64,000 bases of DNA from Pleomorphomonas sp. JP5 (GCF_023721815.1 NZ_JAMDLI010000003.1:1-64000), one strand, 5' to 3'; numbered from the stretch's first letter, positions 9,210 through 18,450 are shown. A program made the numbers and translations. The notes: generated by a model from the sequence alone, not told the origin.

Positions 9210-9286
9210 GGCGGGCCTCCGGCCCTTGGCTTTCGCGCTTCGCGCTGGCGCCACTTGGCGCCGGAAGCCGTTTCGCGGCTTCTGGT
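9210..9286. repeat. GC-rich palindromic repeat, copy B
   Basis: Four short hairpins in series: GGGCC/GGCCC, GCGC/GCGC, GGCGCC/GGCGCC and GAAGCCG/CGGCTTC. The last part matches copy A and the whole matches copy C at 27202-27279. Confidence 0.75.
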
Positions 9287-9365
9287 TCACGGCCGCTCTT
9301 GCATTTGCCAGCCGGATGACGCACTCCGGTCGCATCATTCCTACCAATGATCCGGAGCCGCACCC

Positions 9366-10337
9366 GTGCCCGAGGTTACCCCGCTTCCGCTTTCCGGCTA
9401 TGTCATCGACATCCATTATGTGGCCGGCGTGCCAACCTTCGTTACCGGCGACGGGGCCATAGCCCTCGGCACCGCCGGTCGAGTGGTGAAACCGCACGCG
9501 GGCGGCATCCTCGCCTCGGCGCTTGCCGCCGACGGCAAGTCGGTGATCACCGGGGGTGACGACGGCAAGGTGATGCGCACCACGGCCGATGGCACGAGCA
9601 CGCTCGTCGCCGAGCGTGGCCGCAAGTGGATCGACGTGATCGCAGCCGGACCCGGTGGCGCCGTCGCCTTCGCTTCGGGGAGAACCGTGGTGGTGGTCGA
9701 CGGTACCGGCAAGGTGCACGAGCTGGAGCGGCCGCGCGCCGCGCTGGGCCTAGTCTTTTTTCCCAAAGGGTTGCGGCTTGCCATTTCCGGCTACAACGGC
9801 GTCGGCCTGTGGTTCCCCGGCACCGCCGCGCCCGTGCAGGAGCTGGAGTGGAAGGGCTCGCATATCGCGGTGACGCTATCGCCCGACGGCGCCAACGTCG
9901 TCACCTCCATGCAGGAGATGGCGCTGCATGGCTGGCGCCTGCGTGACGGCCAGCACATGCGCATGTCCGGCTATCCGGCCAAGGTCAAGTCGATGTCCTG
10001 GTCGACCAAGGGGCGCTATCTCGCCACCTCCGGCGCCGGCGTCTCGGTGCTCTGGCCGTTCTTTCACAAGGATGGGCCGATGGGGCAGCGGCCGCTGGAA
10101 CTTGGCGGGCGCCAGGAACTGGTGACCCGCGTCGCCTGCCATCCCCTCGAGGAGATCGCCGCCCTCGGCTACGACGACGGAATGATCCTGCTGAGCCGCT
10201 TCTCCGACCGCGAGGAAGTGCTGCTCGCTCGTCCGAACGGTTCGCCGCTGTCGGCGCTCTCCTGGAGCGGCAATGGCCTTGAACTGGCCTTCGGCTGCGA
10301 GAGCGGCGCTGCCGGCCTGATCGACCTCACACGCTGA
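9366..10337 (+). CDS. WD40-repeat protein
   Basis: A 323-residue cytosolic beta-propeller candidate with repeated units such as ALAADGKSVITGGDDGKVM, TLSPDGANVVTSM and SWSTKGRYLATSGAGVSVLW; about seven blades fit. There is no signal peptide. It starts at GTG 9366 with GGAG eight bases upstream. Its stop overlaps the ATG of the following KamA-like gene (TGATG), so the two are translationally coupled. It follows the metal-chaperone GTPase gene. WD40 propellers act as protein-binding scaffolds; a role in assembling or delivering metal to a partner is inference only. Confidence 0.85.
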   Translation: MPEVTPLPLSGYVIDIHYVAGVPTFVTGDGAIALGTAGRVVKPHAGGILASALAADGKSVITGGDDGKVMRTTADGTSTLVAERGRKWIDVIAAGPGGAVAFASGRTVVVVDGTGKVHELERPRAALGLVFFPKGLRLAISGYNGVGLWFPGTAAPVQELEWKGSHIAVTLSPDGANVVTSMQEMALHGWRLRDGQHMRMSGYPAKVKSMSWSTKGRYLATSGAGVSVLWPFFHKDGPMGQRPLELGGRQELVTRVACHPLEEIAALGYDDGMILLSRFSDREEVLLARPNGSPLSALSWSGNGLELAFGCESGAAGLIDLTR

Positions 10338-11467
10338 TGACCGCGCTTCGCTCTCCCGTTTCCCTGCGGACCATGCCAGCCGAGCAGGGTGAGCTCGACG
10401 CCGCCTACGCGGCGCTTGCCATCCGTGAGAGGTTGCTGCCGATCAAGGTGCCGGCCTTCTACCAGCGCAAGCTTGACGAGGAGTTGGCCGCGCTCGGTCA
10501 CACCGAGGGGCCGCTTCACCGGATGGTTCGGCCGACCCGCGAGCGCTTTGGCGCGCCGGCCGGGGGAGAGGTGCCGGACTGGGTCGATGACCGCGCCAAC
10601 ATGCCGGTGCCGGGCTCGCGGGCGATCATCCACAAGTATGCCGATCGCGTGCTGTTCATGCCGACGTCGGTCTGTGCCGGTCATTGCCAGTATTGCTTCC
10701 GCCAGGACGTTCTCACCGACGCCCATGCCGAAGGCGGCGACCTCAAGGGGCTCTCCGCCGAGGTGGATCGGCTGATCGCCTATCTAGGCACGCGACCGGA
10801 GGTGTCCGAGGTGGTCCTGTCCGGCGGCGATCCGCTGACGCTGTCCTTGCGCGACCTTGCCCTGGTGATCTCCGGTATCAGAACCGTCCCCACCATACGG
10901 TCGATCCGTCTGCACACGCGTACGCCCGCTTTCGCGCCGAAGATCTTCGGCGACGACAAGAAGCTCGATCTTCTCGCCGAGGCGGATGTTCGGCTGGTCC
11001 TGCATTTTGCCCACCCCTACGAGGTCTGCGGCGAGGTGGCGGCGGTGCTCGACCGGCTCGATCGGCATCGCATCCGCCTTTACAATCACTTTCCGCTGCT
11101 GCGCGGGGTCAACGACCATCGCGACGTGCTGGCGCGCCTGATCGAGATGCTCGACGATCACCGCGTGCGCACGCTGTCCATCTATGTGCCGGAGCCGATC
11201 CGCCACTCCGCGCCGTTCCGCGTGACGCTCGATCGCTTCTTCGCCTTGCAGGACGAGCTGACAGCCACGACGCCGAGCTGGATCAACGCCGTCCGCTTCA
11301 CGCTCGATAGCCCCGTCGGCAAAGTACGGCGCGAGCATATCGTGGCGCGCGACCGGGCCGCCGGCCTCGTCACCTTCGAGAAGCTTGGCAAGCGCTTCGT
11401 CTTCCCAGATTTCCCGCCCGAGCTCGATGTTCCCGGCGACTGCGACACCCTGCTCTGGAAAGGGTGA
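10337..11467 (+). CDS. KamA-family radical SAM aminomutase-like protein
   Basis: A 376-residue radical S-adenosylmethionine protein of the lysine 2,3-aminomutase family. The iron-sulfur motif C-x3-C-x2-C is in CAGHCQYCFRQD near residue 113, followed by VVLSGGDPLTLS and HTRTPAFAPK, all typical of KamA. LLRGVNDHRDVLARL matches the conserved LLRGVND. The PLP region differs: clostridial enzymes read DAPGGGGK, here DSPVGK, two residues shorter, and the second lysine-binding aspartate (CDLS) is replaced in EPIRHS. It may not act on free lysine; EpmB-like modification of EF-P is an alternative, but no efp or epmA is nearby. Overlaps the WD40 gene by one base. Confidence 0.83.
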   Translation: MTALRSPVSLRTMPAEQGELDAAYAALAIRERLLPIKVPAFYQRKLDEELAALGHTEGPLHRMVRPTRERFGAPAGGEVPDWVDDRANMPVPGSRAIIHKYADRVLFMPTSVCAGHCQYCFRQDVLTDAHAEGGDLKGLSAEVDRLIAYLGTRPEVSEVVLSGGDPLTLSLRDLALVISGIRTVPTIRSIRLHTRTPAFAPKIFGDDKKLDLLAEADVRLVLHFAHPYEVCGEVAAVLDRLDRHRIRLYNHFPLLRGVNDHRDVLARLIEMLDDHRVRTLSIYVPEPIRHSAPFRVTLDRFFALQDELTATTPSWINAVRFTLDSPVGKVRREHIVARDRAAGLVTFEKLGKRFVFPDFPPELDVPGDCDTLLWKG

Positions 11468-11724
11468 TCAGGCCTGCGCGACAAGGGCAAAGGAGGGGCT
11501 CATCAAAGATCCCCTCACCGGCAGAGCTGGTCGGGATGTCCATGCCGCATAGCACGTCAAATGCTCTGAGTTGGCGAGACGAACGCTCGGTCGGTATCAG
11601 AAAGCGCCGAACCTTGGCGCCGTGCCGGCGGAAATCGCCGCGCTCTTTGTCATGGTCCGGCCTACCTCTCCTCGGGTTCGACGGTCACGGGTCTTTCCGT
11701 CGCCGCCAAAACGGAGAGACTGCC

Positions 11725-12198
11725 ATGACCTCTTGTCGCCTTGTTCCGATCGGCCGTGTGGTCCACACCGCCGAGGGTCCCCTCATGGAGATCGAGCCCG
11801 CCTACCGGGATGGTCTCACCGGCCTCGATGCCTTTCGCTGGATCATCGTTCACTGGTTCGCCCACGAGGCCGAGCGGATGGGAGAGGCTCCGCTCGTCCT
11901 GCCGGCCCCCTATCGTGGTGCACTGGAACGACTGGGCGTGCTCGCGACGCGGTCGCCCCTTCGCCCCAATCCGCTTTGCATGACCGTGGTGGCGCTCGCC
12001 GGCCTCGACCTTGCCGCCGGTATTGTCCGTCCGGGCTGGATCGACTGCGACGATGGTACGCCGATCCTCGACATCAAGCCCTACCAGCCAAGCTTCGACA
12101 GGGTGGAAAACCCCGAGCCGCCGACATGGTGTGCCGCCTGGCCGGGCTCGGTGGAAACGTCGGGCGCCTTCGACTGGGCTTCGGTCTTTCCAGACTGA
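11725..12198 (+). CDS. trmO: TrmO-like tRNA t6A37 methyltransferase (TsaA/YaeB family)
   Basis: A 157-residue protein of the UPF0066/TsaA family. TrmO methylates N6 of threonylcarbamoyladenosine at position 37 of tRNAs such as tRNA-Thr(GGU), using S-adenosylmethionine. The signature D-I-K-P-Y-x-P is present near residue 120, and NPLCMTVVALAGLD matches the RPNPIGLS region in a diverged form. It is shorter than E. coli TrmO (about 235), lacking the C-terminal domain, as do many family members. ATG 11725 has GGAG at eight bases. An AraC-family gene follows after 43 bases. The divergence leaves the substrate less certain than the fold. Confidence 0.75.
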   Translation: MTSCRLVPIGRVVHTAEGPLMEIEPAYRDGLTGLDAFRWIIVHWFAHEAERMGEAPLVLPAPYRGALERLGVLATRSPLRPNPLCMTVVALAGLDLAAGIVRPGWIDCDDGTPILDIKPYQPSFDRVENPEPPTWCAAWPGSVETSGAFDWASVFPD

Positions 12199-12241
12199 CC
12201 AGCTGCTTTTGTTTGCCGTTCCGCCGGTGCATGCTGCCGGC

Positions 12242-13066
12242 ATGCGCGCGAACCGGCAGATCATCGAGGACATCATGCGGTGGGTCGACGGCCGGCTTGC
12301 CGACGACCTGAGCGTCGCGGCGATGGCGAGACGGGCCGGTTATTCCGAAGCGCACTTCTCGCGCCTGTTCTCGGCGGTGGTCGGCGAGAGCCCGGCCTGC
12401 TGGCTGACAGGTCGGCGGGTGTCGAGGGCCGCCGAGTGCCTGCGTTCCGGCAAGGCGCGTGTGCTCGACATTGCCCTGGAGTGCGGCTTTGCCGACGTGA
12501 CGACCTTTGCCCGAGCGTTCCGCCGTCGTACCGGCCTGTCGCCAAGCGCCTACCGGCGGATCGTGCGTCCCGGCAAGGCGCGGTCGGACGGGTTTGTTCG
12601 GGACGAGGGGACGGTGGCCTCGCCCACTTTCTGCCTCTCGGCATTGACGGCCGACGTGATGGCCGATCCGACGGCGCCCGCAAGCCTCTGGCAGGCGCTG
12701 CTGGGCCGGCTCGCCGATGGCGATTTGCACGAGGGGCGGCGGGATTTGCGACAGGTGGCTTTCTGGCAGGGCGACCCGCAGACACGCTACACCTGCGCTG
12801 TCGGTTGGGTTTGTGGTGAGGGAGATGCCTTGCCGTTGCCTTTCGCCCTGCTGCGCATTCCCGCCGCTCTTTGCCGGCGTTTCGTGATCGAAGGCCCGCA
12901 TGAACAGTTGGCGATGGCCTACGAGGCGATCTACGGCGACCTGCTGCCAGCCTCGGGCGACCGGCTGGCCGCCAACTTCGTAATCGAACGCCCTCGTCCC
13001 GATGGGAGCGAGGGCGTTGAAATCTTGGTGCCGATCGCCGGAACGGTCGGCACCGCCGATCTTTGA
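12242..13066 (+). CDS. AraC-family regulator with Rob/GyrI-like effector domain
   Basis: A 274-residue protein with an N-terminal AraC DNA-binding domain: first helix-turn-helix LSVAAMARRAGYSEAHFSRL (about 20-40), second VLDIALECGFADVTTFARAF (about 70-90), then RRTGLSPSAYRR. The C-terminal half (about 120-274) has the GyrI-like/SOUL-type pattern seen in Rob, which binds small amphipathic molecules. ATG 12242 gives the usual short lead-in before the DNA-binding domain. It may form an operon with trmO. The inducer is unknown. Confidence 0.85.
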   Translation: MRANRQIIEDIMRWVDGRLADDLSVAAMARRAGYSEAHFSRLFSAVVGESPACWLTGRRVSRAAECLRSGKARVLDIALECGFADVTTFARAFRRRTGLSPSAYRRIVRPGKARSDGFVRDEGTVASPTFCLSALTADVMADPTAPASLWQALLGRLADGDLHEGRRDLRQVAFWQGDPQTRYTCAVGWVCGEGDALPLPFALLRIPAALCRRFVIEGPHEQLAMAYEAIYGDLLPASGDRLAANFVIERPRPDGSEGVEILVPIAGTVGTADL

Positions 13067-13068
13067 TG

Positions 13069-14499
13069 CTATCGCACCAGGATGTTGCGGAAGCTCCAGG
13101 GATCGCTTTCGTCGATGTCCTCGGGGAAGAAGCCGGGACGACCGGCGAGTGGCGTCCAGTCGGTGTAGTAGCCCTTCACCGGCCCGAGATAGGGCATCTG
13201 CACTTCAAGGCAGCGCCTGTGGTCCATCTCGTCGGTCTCGACGATGCCGGCCTCGGGATTCTCCAGTGCCCAGACCATGCCGGCCAGCACTGCCGAAGTG
13301 ACCTGGAGGCCGGTGGCGTTCTGGTAGGGGGCGAGTTTGCGCGCCTCCTCGATGGTCAGCTGCGAGCCGTACCAGTAGGCGTTCTTGCCGTGGCCGTAGA
13401 GCAGCACGCCCAGCTCGTCGGCGCCGTCGATGATCTTGTCCTCGGAGAGCACCTCGGTTTCCTGCTGCACCTGCCCGCCCTGGCCGAACATTTCGTGCAG
13501 GGAGAGCACCGCGATGTTGGCGGGGTGATAGGCGTAATGGCAGGTTGGCCGATACTCGGGGTGGGAACCCTCGCCGACGGTGTAGTAGTCGGCGATGGAG
13601 ATCGCCTCGTTGTGCGTGACGAGGAAGCCGAACTGCGGCCCCGGCGTCGGGCACCAGGTGCGGACGCGCGTGTTGGCGCCGGCCTGGAGCAGGTAGATGG
13701 CGGCCTGACAGCCGCCGTCGTGGTGGCGAGCCGTTTCCGGTTCCCAGGTCTCGCCGGTGCCCCAGCCGAGCTCGGCCGGTTGCAGGCCTTCGGACACGAA
13801 GCCGTCCACCGACCAGGTGTTTCGGAAGACGTCCATCGAATGGGGAATCAGAGTGCGCTGGGTGTCGCGCTCGGCGATGTGGATGCCCTTGACGCCGACG
13901 GTCTGCATCAGCTTCGCCCAATCCTCGCGGCTTTCGGGCGGCTTGTGGGCGATCCCCATGTCGCGGGCCAGGTTCTCCAGCGCCACCTTGACGAACCAGG
14001 AGACCATGCCGGGGTTGGCGCCGCAGCAGGAGACGGCCGTGGTGCCGCCGGGGCTGTTCCGCTTCTCGGTGCGCACGGCCTCACGCAGCCAGTAGTTGGT
14101 GCGATGAGCCGGCTCGACGTTCTTGTCGAAATAGAAGCCTTCCCAGGGCTCGGCGACGGTGTCGATGTAGAGCGCGCCGATTTCCCGGCAGAGCTTCAGG
14201 ATGTCGAGCGAGCCGGTATCGACAGAGAGGTTGACGCAGAAGCCCTGGCCGCCGCCTTGGGTGAGCAGGGGCGTCAGGATCTCGCGATAATTGTCGGGGG
14301 TGATCTTCGCCTTGATGTAGCGAATGCCATGATAGGCGAGGATATCCTTGCCGGCGTCGCTGGGATCGATGACGACAAAGCGTGATCGGTCGAATTCAAG
14401 ATGCCGTTCGATGAGCGGCAGCGTACCGCGTCCAATGGAGCCAAAACCGATCATGACGATGGGACCGGTGATCGTGCCATGCACGGTCGATGAATTCAT
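13069..14499 (-). CDS. hss: Homospermidine synthase
   Basis: A 476-residue enzyme that joins putrescine units (or putrescine and spermidine) into sym-homospermidine using NAD+. The N-terminal Rossmann motif GFGSIGRGTLPLI (about 18-30) and the long family-specific stretches SGGTTAVSCCGANPGMVSWF-like (around 150-170) and the HPEYRPTCHYAYHP segment identify it; length matches the family (about 475-480). Homospermidine is the hallmark polyamine of rhizobia. It converges with the AraC gene (two bases apart) and is 11 kb from odc, which would supply its putrescine. Confidence 0.93.
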   Translation of the reverse strand: MNSSTVHGTITGPIVMIGFGSIGRGTLPLIERHLEFDRSRFVVIDPSDAGKDILAYHGIRYIKAKITPDNYREILTPLLTQGGGQGFCVNLSVDTGSLDILKLCREIGALYIDTVAEPWEGFYFDKNVEPAHRTNYWLREAVRTEKRNSPGGTTAVSCCGANPGMVSWFVKVALENLARDMGIAHKPPESREDWAKLMQTVGVKGIHIAERDTQRTLIPHSMDVFRNTWSVDGFVSEGLQPAELGWGTGETWEPETARHHDGGCQAAIYLLQAGANTRVRTWCPTPGPQFGFLVTHNEAISIADYYTVGEGSHPEYRPTCHYAYHPANIAVLSLHEMFGQGGQVQQETEVLSEDKIIDGADELGVLLYGHGKNAYWYGSQLTIEEARKLAPYQNATGLQVTSAVLAGMVWALENPEAGIVETDEMDHRRCLEVQMPYLGPVKGYYTDWTPLAGRPGFFPEDIDESDPWSFRNILVR

Positions 14500-14781
14500 T
14501 CAAACCTCTCCTGTCACGACACCCCTGGTGCCGGAAGATCTCCGCGTCTTGCAGGTCAACGGGAATAGCTAATGACGGGTGAAACGGCGGCGCCTGTGCC
14601 TTCCATGCCGTACCCGGCAGACATTAGAGCATGCCGGCGCAAAGTTTTCCAGTCGCGCCCTTGGAAGAAGTTCCGAGGATCGACATTCGGCTCGGTCGAG
14701 AAAACCGGAGGTAGTCGACGGTGGTGTGACGGCGGGACGCAGTGAACTTTGCAAGCGCTCGAAAGACCGCAGCGCGGCCCA

Positions 14782-15795
14782 CTAAATCCAGCCTTGAAGT
14801 TCGCGCCGCACCACGTGCTCGATGACTGCCATTCCGTCGTCGCCGTCGTTGAGGCAAGGGATGCGTGCGAAGTTGACGCCGCCGTTCTCGCGGAAGATGT
14901 CGGCGTTTTCGACGCCGATCTCCTCGATGGTCTCCAGGCAGTCGGCAACGAAGCCGGGCGTCAGGACGGCCAGCGACTTGACGCCCGAGCGGGCCAGCGA
15001 CTCGACGGTCTTGTCGGTATAGGGCTGGAGCCATTCCTCCGGCCCGAACCGCGACTGGAAGGTGACGCGGAGCCGGTCCTCGTTCCAGCCGAGGCGCTCG
15101 CGCAGGAGGCGCGCCGTCTTCTGGCAGTGGCAATAGTAGGGATCGCCCTTGCGGAAGTAGCTCTGTGGAATGCCGTGGAAGGAGGCGAGCACCACCTCCG
15201 GCTCGAAGGCCAGTGTGGCGAGATGGCCTTCGACCGACCGGGCGAGGGCGTCGATGTAGATGGGGTCGTCATGATAGGGCGGCACGGTGCGCAGCGCCGG
15301 TTGCCAGCGCTTGGTGATCAGATGCGCGAAGGCCTTGTCGTTGACGGTGGCCGTCGTGGCCGCGGCATATTGCGGATAGAGCGGGTAGAGAAGGATGCGC
15401 TCGCAGCCTTCTGCCTGCAACGCATCGAGGCGACTGGCGATCGACGGATTGCCGTAGCGCATCGCCCAGTCGACCACCACGGCGTCGCCAAGGCGAGCGC
15501 CCAGCTTTTCCGCCTGCGAACGGGTGTAGGTGCGCAAGGGGCTTTCGTCGCGCTCCCGGTTCCAGATGGTCTCGTAGTCGCGCCCCTTCTTCTGCGGCCG
15601 GGTGTTGAGGATGATGCCGTAGAGGACGGGGTACCACTTGAGGCGCGAGATCTCGATCACCCGACGGTCGGTCAGGAATTCTTCCAGATAACGGCGCATC
15701 GAGCGGCGGTCGGTACCGTCCGGCGTGCCGAGGTTGACGAGGAGGACGCCGACCTTGCCATGGGGGACGACGGGGTGATTGGGCGGCAACGACAT
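14782..15795 (-). CDS. hemH: Ferrochelatase
   Basis: A 337-residue enzyme inserting Fe2+ into protoporphyrin IX, the last step of haem synthesis. The N-terminal GVLLVNLGTPD (about 15-25), the SFHGIPQSYFRKGDPY segment with the catalytic histidine (about 195-210), QSRFGPEEWLQPYTD and PGFVADCLETIEEI are all present. It is divergent from the TRAP operon across 280 bases. The 14500-14781 gap downstream of hss holds no gene I can support. Confidence 0.95.
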   Translation of the reverse strand: MSLPPNHPVVPHGKVGVLLVNLGTPDGTDRRSMRRYLEEFLTDRRVIEISRLKWYPVLYGIILNTRPQKKGRDYETIWNRERDESPLRTYTRSQAEKLGARLGDAVVVDWAMRYGNPSIASRLDALQAEGCERILLYPLYPQYAAATTATVNDKAFAHLITKRWQPALRTVPPYHDDPIYIDALARSVEGHLATLAFEPEVVLASFHGIPQSYFRKGDPYYCHCQKTARLLRERLGWNEDRLRVTFQSRFGPEEWLQPYTDKTVESLARSGVKSLAVLTPGFVADCLETIEEIGVENADIFRENGGVNFARIPCLNDGDDGMAVIEHVVRRELQGWI

Positions 15796-16075
15796 TTCGG
15801 CTCGATCCAGTCTGTGACTTTAGAGAGTTTCTAGCCGAAAGCGTTGCGGTGCGCGAGGCCTATGGCGAGAGGATGGGCATTCGAGGCGAGGCGCTCCACA
15901 CTCATGACGAAAATCGGCCAAGACCATATGGGTATTGCGTATTCCCTGCGGGTTGCTTGTGCTTCTCGCTGAAAATGAGCTATGCAGGCCGGGCTTCCGC
16001 AAGAAAAGCGAAAGAGGTGGCGGGAATGACGCGTGCCGCTCACGGGGAGCGGCGACATCCGGCCAGGGGAAGACG

Positions 16076-16615
16076 ATGCGAGGCTTGCTCAAGGTGTGCG
16101 CGGCGATCGACGCATTGAACGTCGGCGTCAACTATTTTGCCCGTTGGCTGGTTTTGGCGGCGATCCTGCTGTCGGCAGGCAATGCCATTGTTCGCAAGGT
16201 CTTCAACTACTCCGCCAATTCGCTGCTGGAAGGGCAATGGTACCTCTTCTCGGGGGTCTTCCTGCTCTGCGCCGGGTACACGCTGCTTCGAGGCGAGCAC
16301 GTGCGGATCGATATCCTCGCCTCGCGCTTCAGCCGGCGGACTCAGGTCGTGATCGACATCCTCGGTACGCTGTTCTTTCTGTTGCCGTTCACGGCGGCGG
16401 CCATCTGGCTGAGTTGGCCGCAGGTGGTGTCGAAGGTTTTGTCCGGCGAAGTGTCGTCGAGCGCCGGCGGCCTGCCGCTGTGGCCGGCCTGGATCTTGAT
16501 CCCCATCGGTTTTTCCCTGCTCGGCCTGCAGGGCATAAGCGAGATCATCAAGCGCCTCGCCTTCCTTTCGGGCAACGGACCGGACCCGTCTCCGGCCCAC
16601 GTCGCCCATAACTGA
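16076..16615 (+). CDS. dctQ: TRAP transporter small permease subunit (DctQ type)
   Basis: A 179-residue membrane protein with four hydrophobic segments (about 18-38, 53-72, 93-115 and 130-155) and the DctQ landmarks NYFARWLVL, GEHVRIDIL and GLPLWPAWILIPIG. With DctM it forms the membrane part of a tripartite ATP-independent (sodium-driven) importer. ATG 16076 follows AGGGGAAG; the frame is open from 15935 but the extension is not DctQ-like. The large subunit follows after 20 bases. Confidence 0.9.
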   Translation: MRGLLKVCAAIDALNVGVNYFARWLVLAAILLSAGNAIVRKVFNYSANSLLEGQWYLFSGVFLLCAGYTLLRGEHVRIDILASRFSRRTQVVIDILGTLFFLLPFTAAAIWLSWPQVVSKVLSGEVSSSAGGLPLWPAWILIPIGFSLLGLQGISEIIKRLAFLSGNGPDPSPAHVAHN

Positions 16616-16635
16616 CCGGACGAGGATCGCCCGCC

Positions 16636-18264
16636 ATGACCGCCTTCCTCGTCGCCAACCTCGCGCCGATCATGTTCGGCTCGATGCTGCTGTTCCTTCT
16701 GATCGGCTACCCGGTCGCCTTCGCGCTCGCCGCCTGCGGCTTCGGTTTCGGCCTGATCGGCATCGAGCTCGGACTGTTGTCGCCCAACCTGTTCCAGGCC
16801 ATCCCCGACCGCGTCTGGTCGATCATGAGCAACGACACGCTGCTCGCCATTCCCTTCTTCACCTTCATGGGACTGGTGCTGGAGCGCTCGGGCATGGCCG
16901 AGGACCTGCTCGATACCATCGGCCAGTTGTTCGGGCCGATCCGTGGCGGCCTCGCCTACGCGGTGGTCTTCGTCGGCGCGCTGCTCGCCGCGACCACCGG
17001 CATCGTCGCGGCATCCGTCATCGCCATGGGGCTCATCTCGCTGCCGATCATGTTGCGCTACGGCTATGACCGGCGCATCGCCACAGGCGTCATCGCCGCG
17101 TCCGGCACGCTCGCCCAGATCATTCCGCCGAGCCTCGTGCTGATCGTGCTGGCCGACCAGCTCGGCCGCTCGGTGGGCGACATGTACGCGGGCGCGCTCT
17201 ATCCGAGCCTGATCCTGACGGCCTTCTACGCTCTGTTCGTGTTCATCGTGTCGATCGTTCGGCCGAAGTGGGTGCCGGCCCTGCCGCCGGAAGCGCGGAC
17301 GTTGCGCGGCTGGCGCCTCGCCGGCAAGGTGCTGACCTCTCTGGTGCCGCCGCTGGTGCTGGTCTTCCTGGTGCTCGGCACCATCTTCATCGGCGTCGCC
17401 ACCCCGACCGAAGGCGGCGCCATGGGCGCGGTCGGCGCTCTGCTGCTGGCCATCATCAATCGACGCCTGACCATGCTGATGGTGGTGCAGGCGCTGGAAC
17501 GCACGGCCAAGCTCTCGGCCTTCTGCATGTTCGTGCTTCTGGGCGCGCGCGTCTTTTCGCTGACCTTCTACGGCATCAACGGCCATCTCTGGGTGGAAAG
17601 CCTGCTGGCCGGGCTGCCTGGCGGCGAGGTCGGCTTCCTGATCGTCGTCAACCTGCTGGTTTTCTTCCTGGCCTTCTTCCTCGACTATTTCGAGCTGGCC
17701 TTCATCATCATCCCGCTGCTGGCGCCGGTTGCCGAGAAGCTCGGTATCGATCTCGTGTGGTTCGGCGTGCTCCTCGGCATCAACATGCAGACCTCGTTCA
17801 TGCATCCGCCGTTCGGCTTTGCACTGTTCTTCCTGCGTTCGGTGGCGCCCAATCACCCGTATGTCGACAAGCTCTCCGGCCAGAGGACGGCGCCAGTCAC
17901 GTCCTCGCAGATCTACATGGGGGCGGTTCCCTTCGTGCTCATCCAGGTGGTGATGGTGGCCCTGGTCATCCTGTTCCCGGGTGTGGTGACGCACTACAAG
18001 GCGGACCGTCCGGTGATCGACCTCGACAAGGTCAAGATCGACATCATGGCGCCGGCACCTGCCTCGCCGGCTTTCGGTGATCCCGCGGCGGCGGGGGCGA
18101 GCCCGTTTGGCGCACCCGCCGCGCCGTCCTTCGGGGCGCCGCCTGCGCCGTCCGGGACAAGCCCGTTCGGCAGCCCGGCCGCGCCCGACTTTGGTGCACC
18201 CGCCGTTCCGGCTGCGCCGTCGGGGTTGCCGCAACCCGATTTCGGGGCGTCTCCGGCTCCCTAG
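16636..18264 (+). CDS. dctM: TRAP transporter large permease subunit (DctM type) with Pro/Ala-rich tail
   Basis: A 542-residue DctM permease with 12 or more membrane segments; SNDTLLAIPFFTFMG, TTGIVAASVIAMG, IIPPSLVLIVLAD and TPTEGGAMGAVGA are the family signatures. It carries solutes delivered by a DctP binding protein, usually carboxylates. The last 70 or so residues are unusual: after the final helix comes a cytoplasmic or periplasmic tail made of repeated F-G-x-P units (PFGAP, SFGAP, PFGSP, DFGAP) not found in ordinary DctM. The cognate DctP is probably the minus-strand gene at 19602-20708. Confidence 0.93.
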   Translation: MTAFLVANLAPIMFGSMLLFLLIGYPVAFALAACGFGFGLIGIELGLLSPNLFQAIPDRVWSIMSNDTLLAIPFFTFMGLVLERSGMAEDLLDTIGQLFGPIRGGLAYAVVFVGALLAATTGIVAASVIAMGLISLPIMLRYGYDRRIATGVIAASGTLAQIIPPSLVLIVLADQLGRSVGDMYAGALYPSLILTAFYALFVFIVSIVRPKWVPALPPEARTLRGWRLAGKVLTSLVPPLVLVFLVLGTIFIGVATPTEGGAMGAVGALLLAIINRRLTMLMVVQALERTAKLSAFCMFVLLGARVFSLTFYGINGHLWVESLLAGLPGGEVGFLIVVNLLVFFLAFFLDYFELAFIIIPLLAPVAEKLGIDLVWFGVLLGINMQTSFMHPPFGFALFFLRSVAPNHPYVDKLSGQRTAPVTSSQIYMGAVPFVLIQVVMVALVILFPGVVTHYKADRPVIDLDKVKIDIMAPAPASPAFGDPAAAGASPFGAPAAPSFGAPPAPSGTSPFGSPAAPDFGAPAVPAAPSGLPQPDFGASPAP

Positions 18265-18315
18265 GCGCCGTTCGGTCCGACTGGGGCAGATCGGCGCTCC
18301 AGGCGTGATCTCCGA

Positions 18316-18358
18316 AGCATCGTCGTCGATCCTCGTTTCACGCCGGTCGGATGATGCT
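18316..18358. repeat. 43-bp hairpin repeat, copy 1
   Basis: Arms AGCATCGTC (18316-18324) and GATGATGCT (18350-18358), one G-T wobble. The interior (from CGATCCTCGTTTCAC to GCTCT) is nearly identical to the copy at 52767-52812, 34 kb away. Confidence 0.75.
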
Positions 18359-18450
18359 CTGAGGCGGGGCGGACATTTTCGCCATAATCGACAGGCACGT
18401 CTGCCATTGAAGATCGGCGGCTTCCACGCTGCCAAGCGTGAGGGGTTTCC

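Larger units (their letters stand above)
9054..9365 (+). other. Intergenic stretch built of GC-rich repeats
   Basis: No gene is supported. Most of it is two diverged copies of a hairpin-rich repeat (listed separately). The ribosome site of the WD40 gene is at its right end. Confidence 0.7.
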
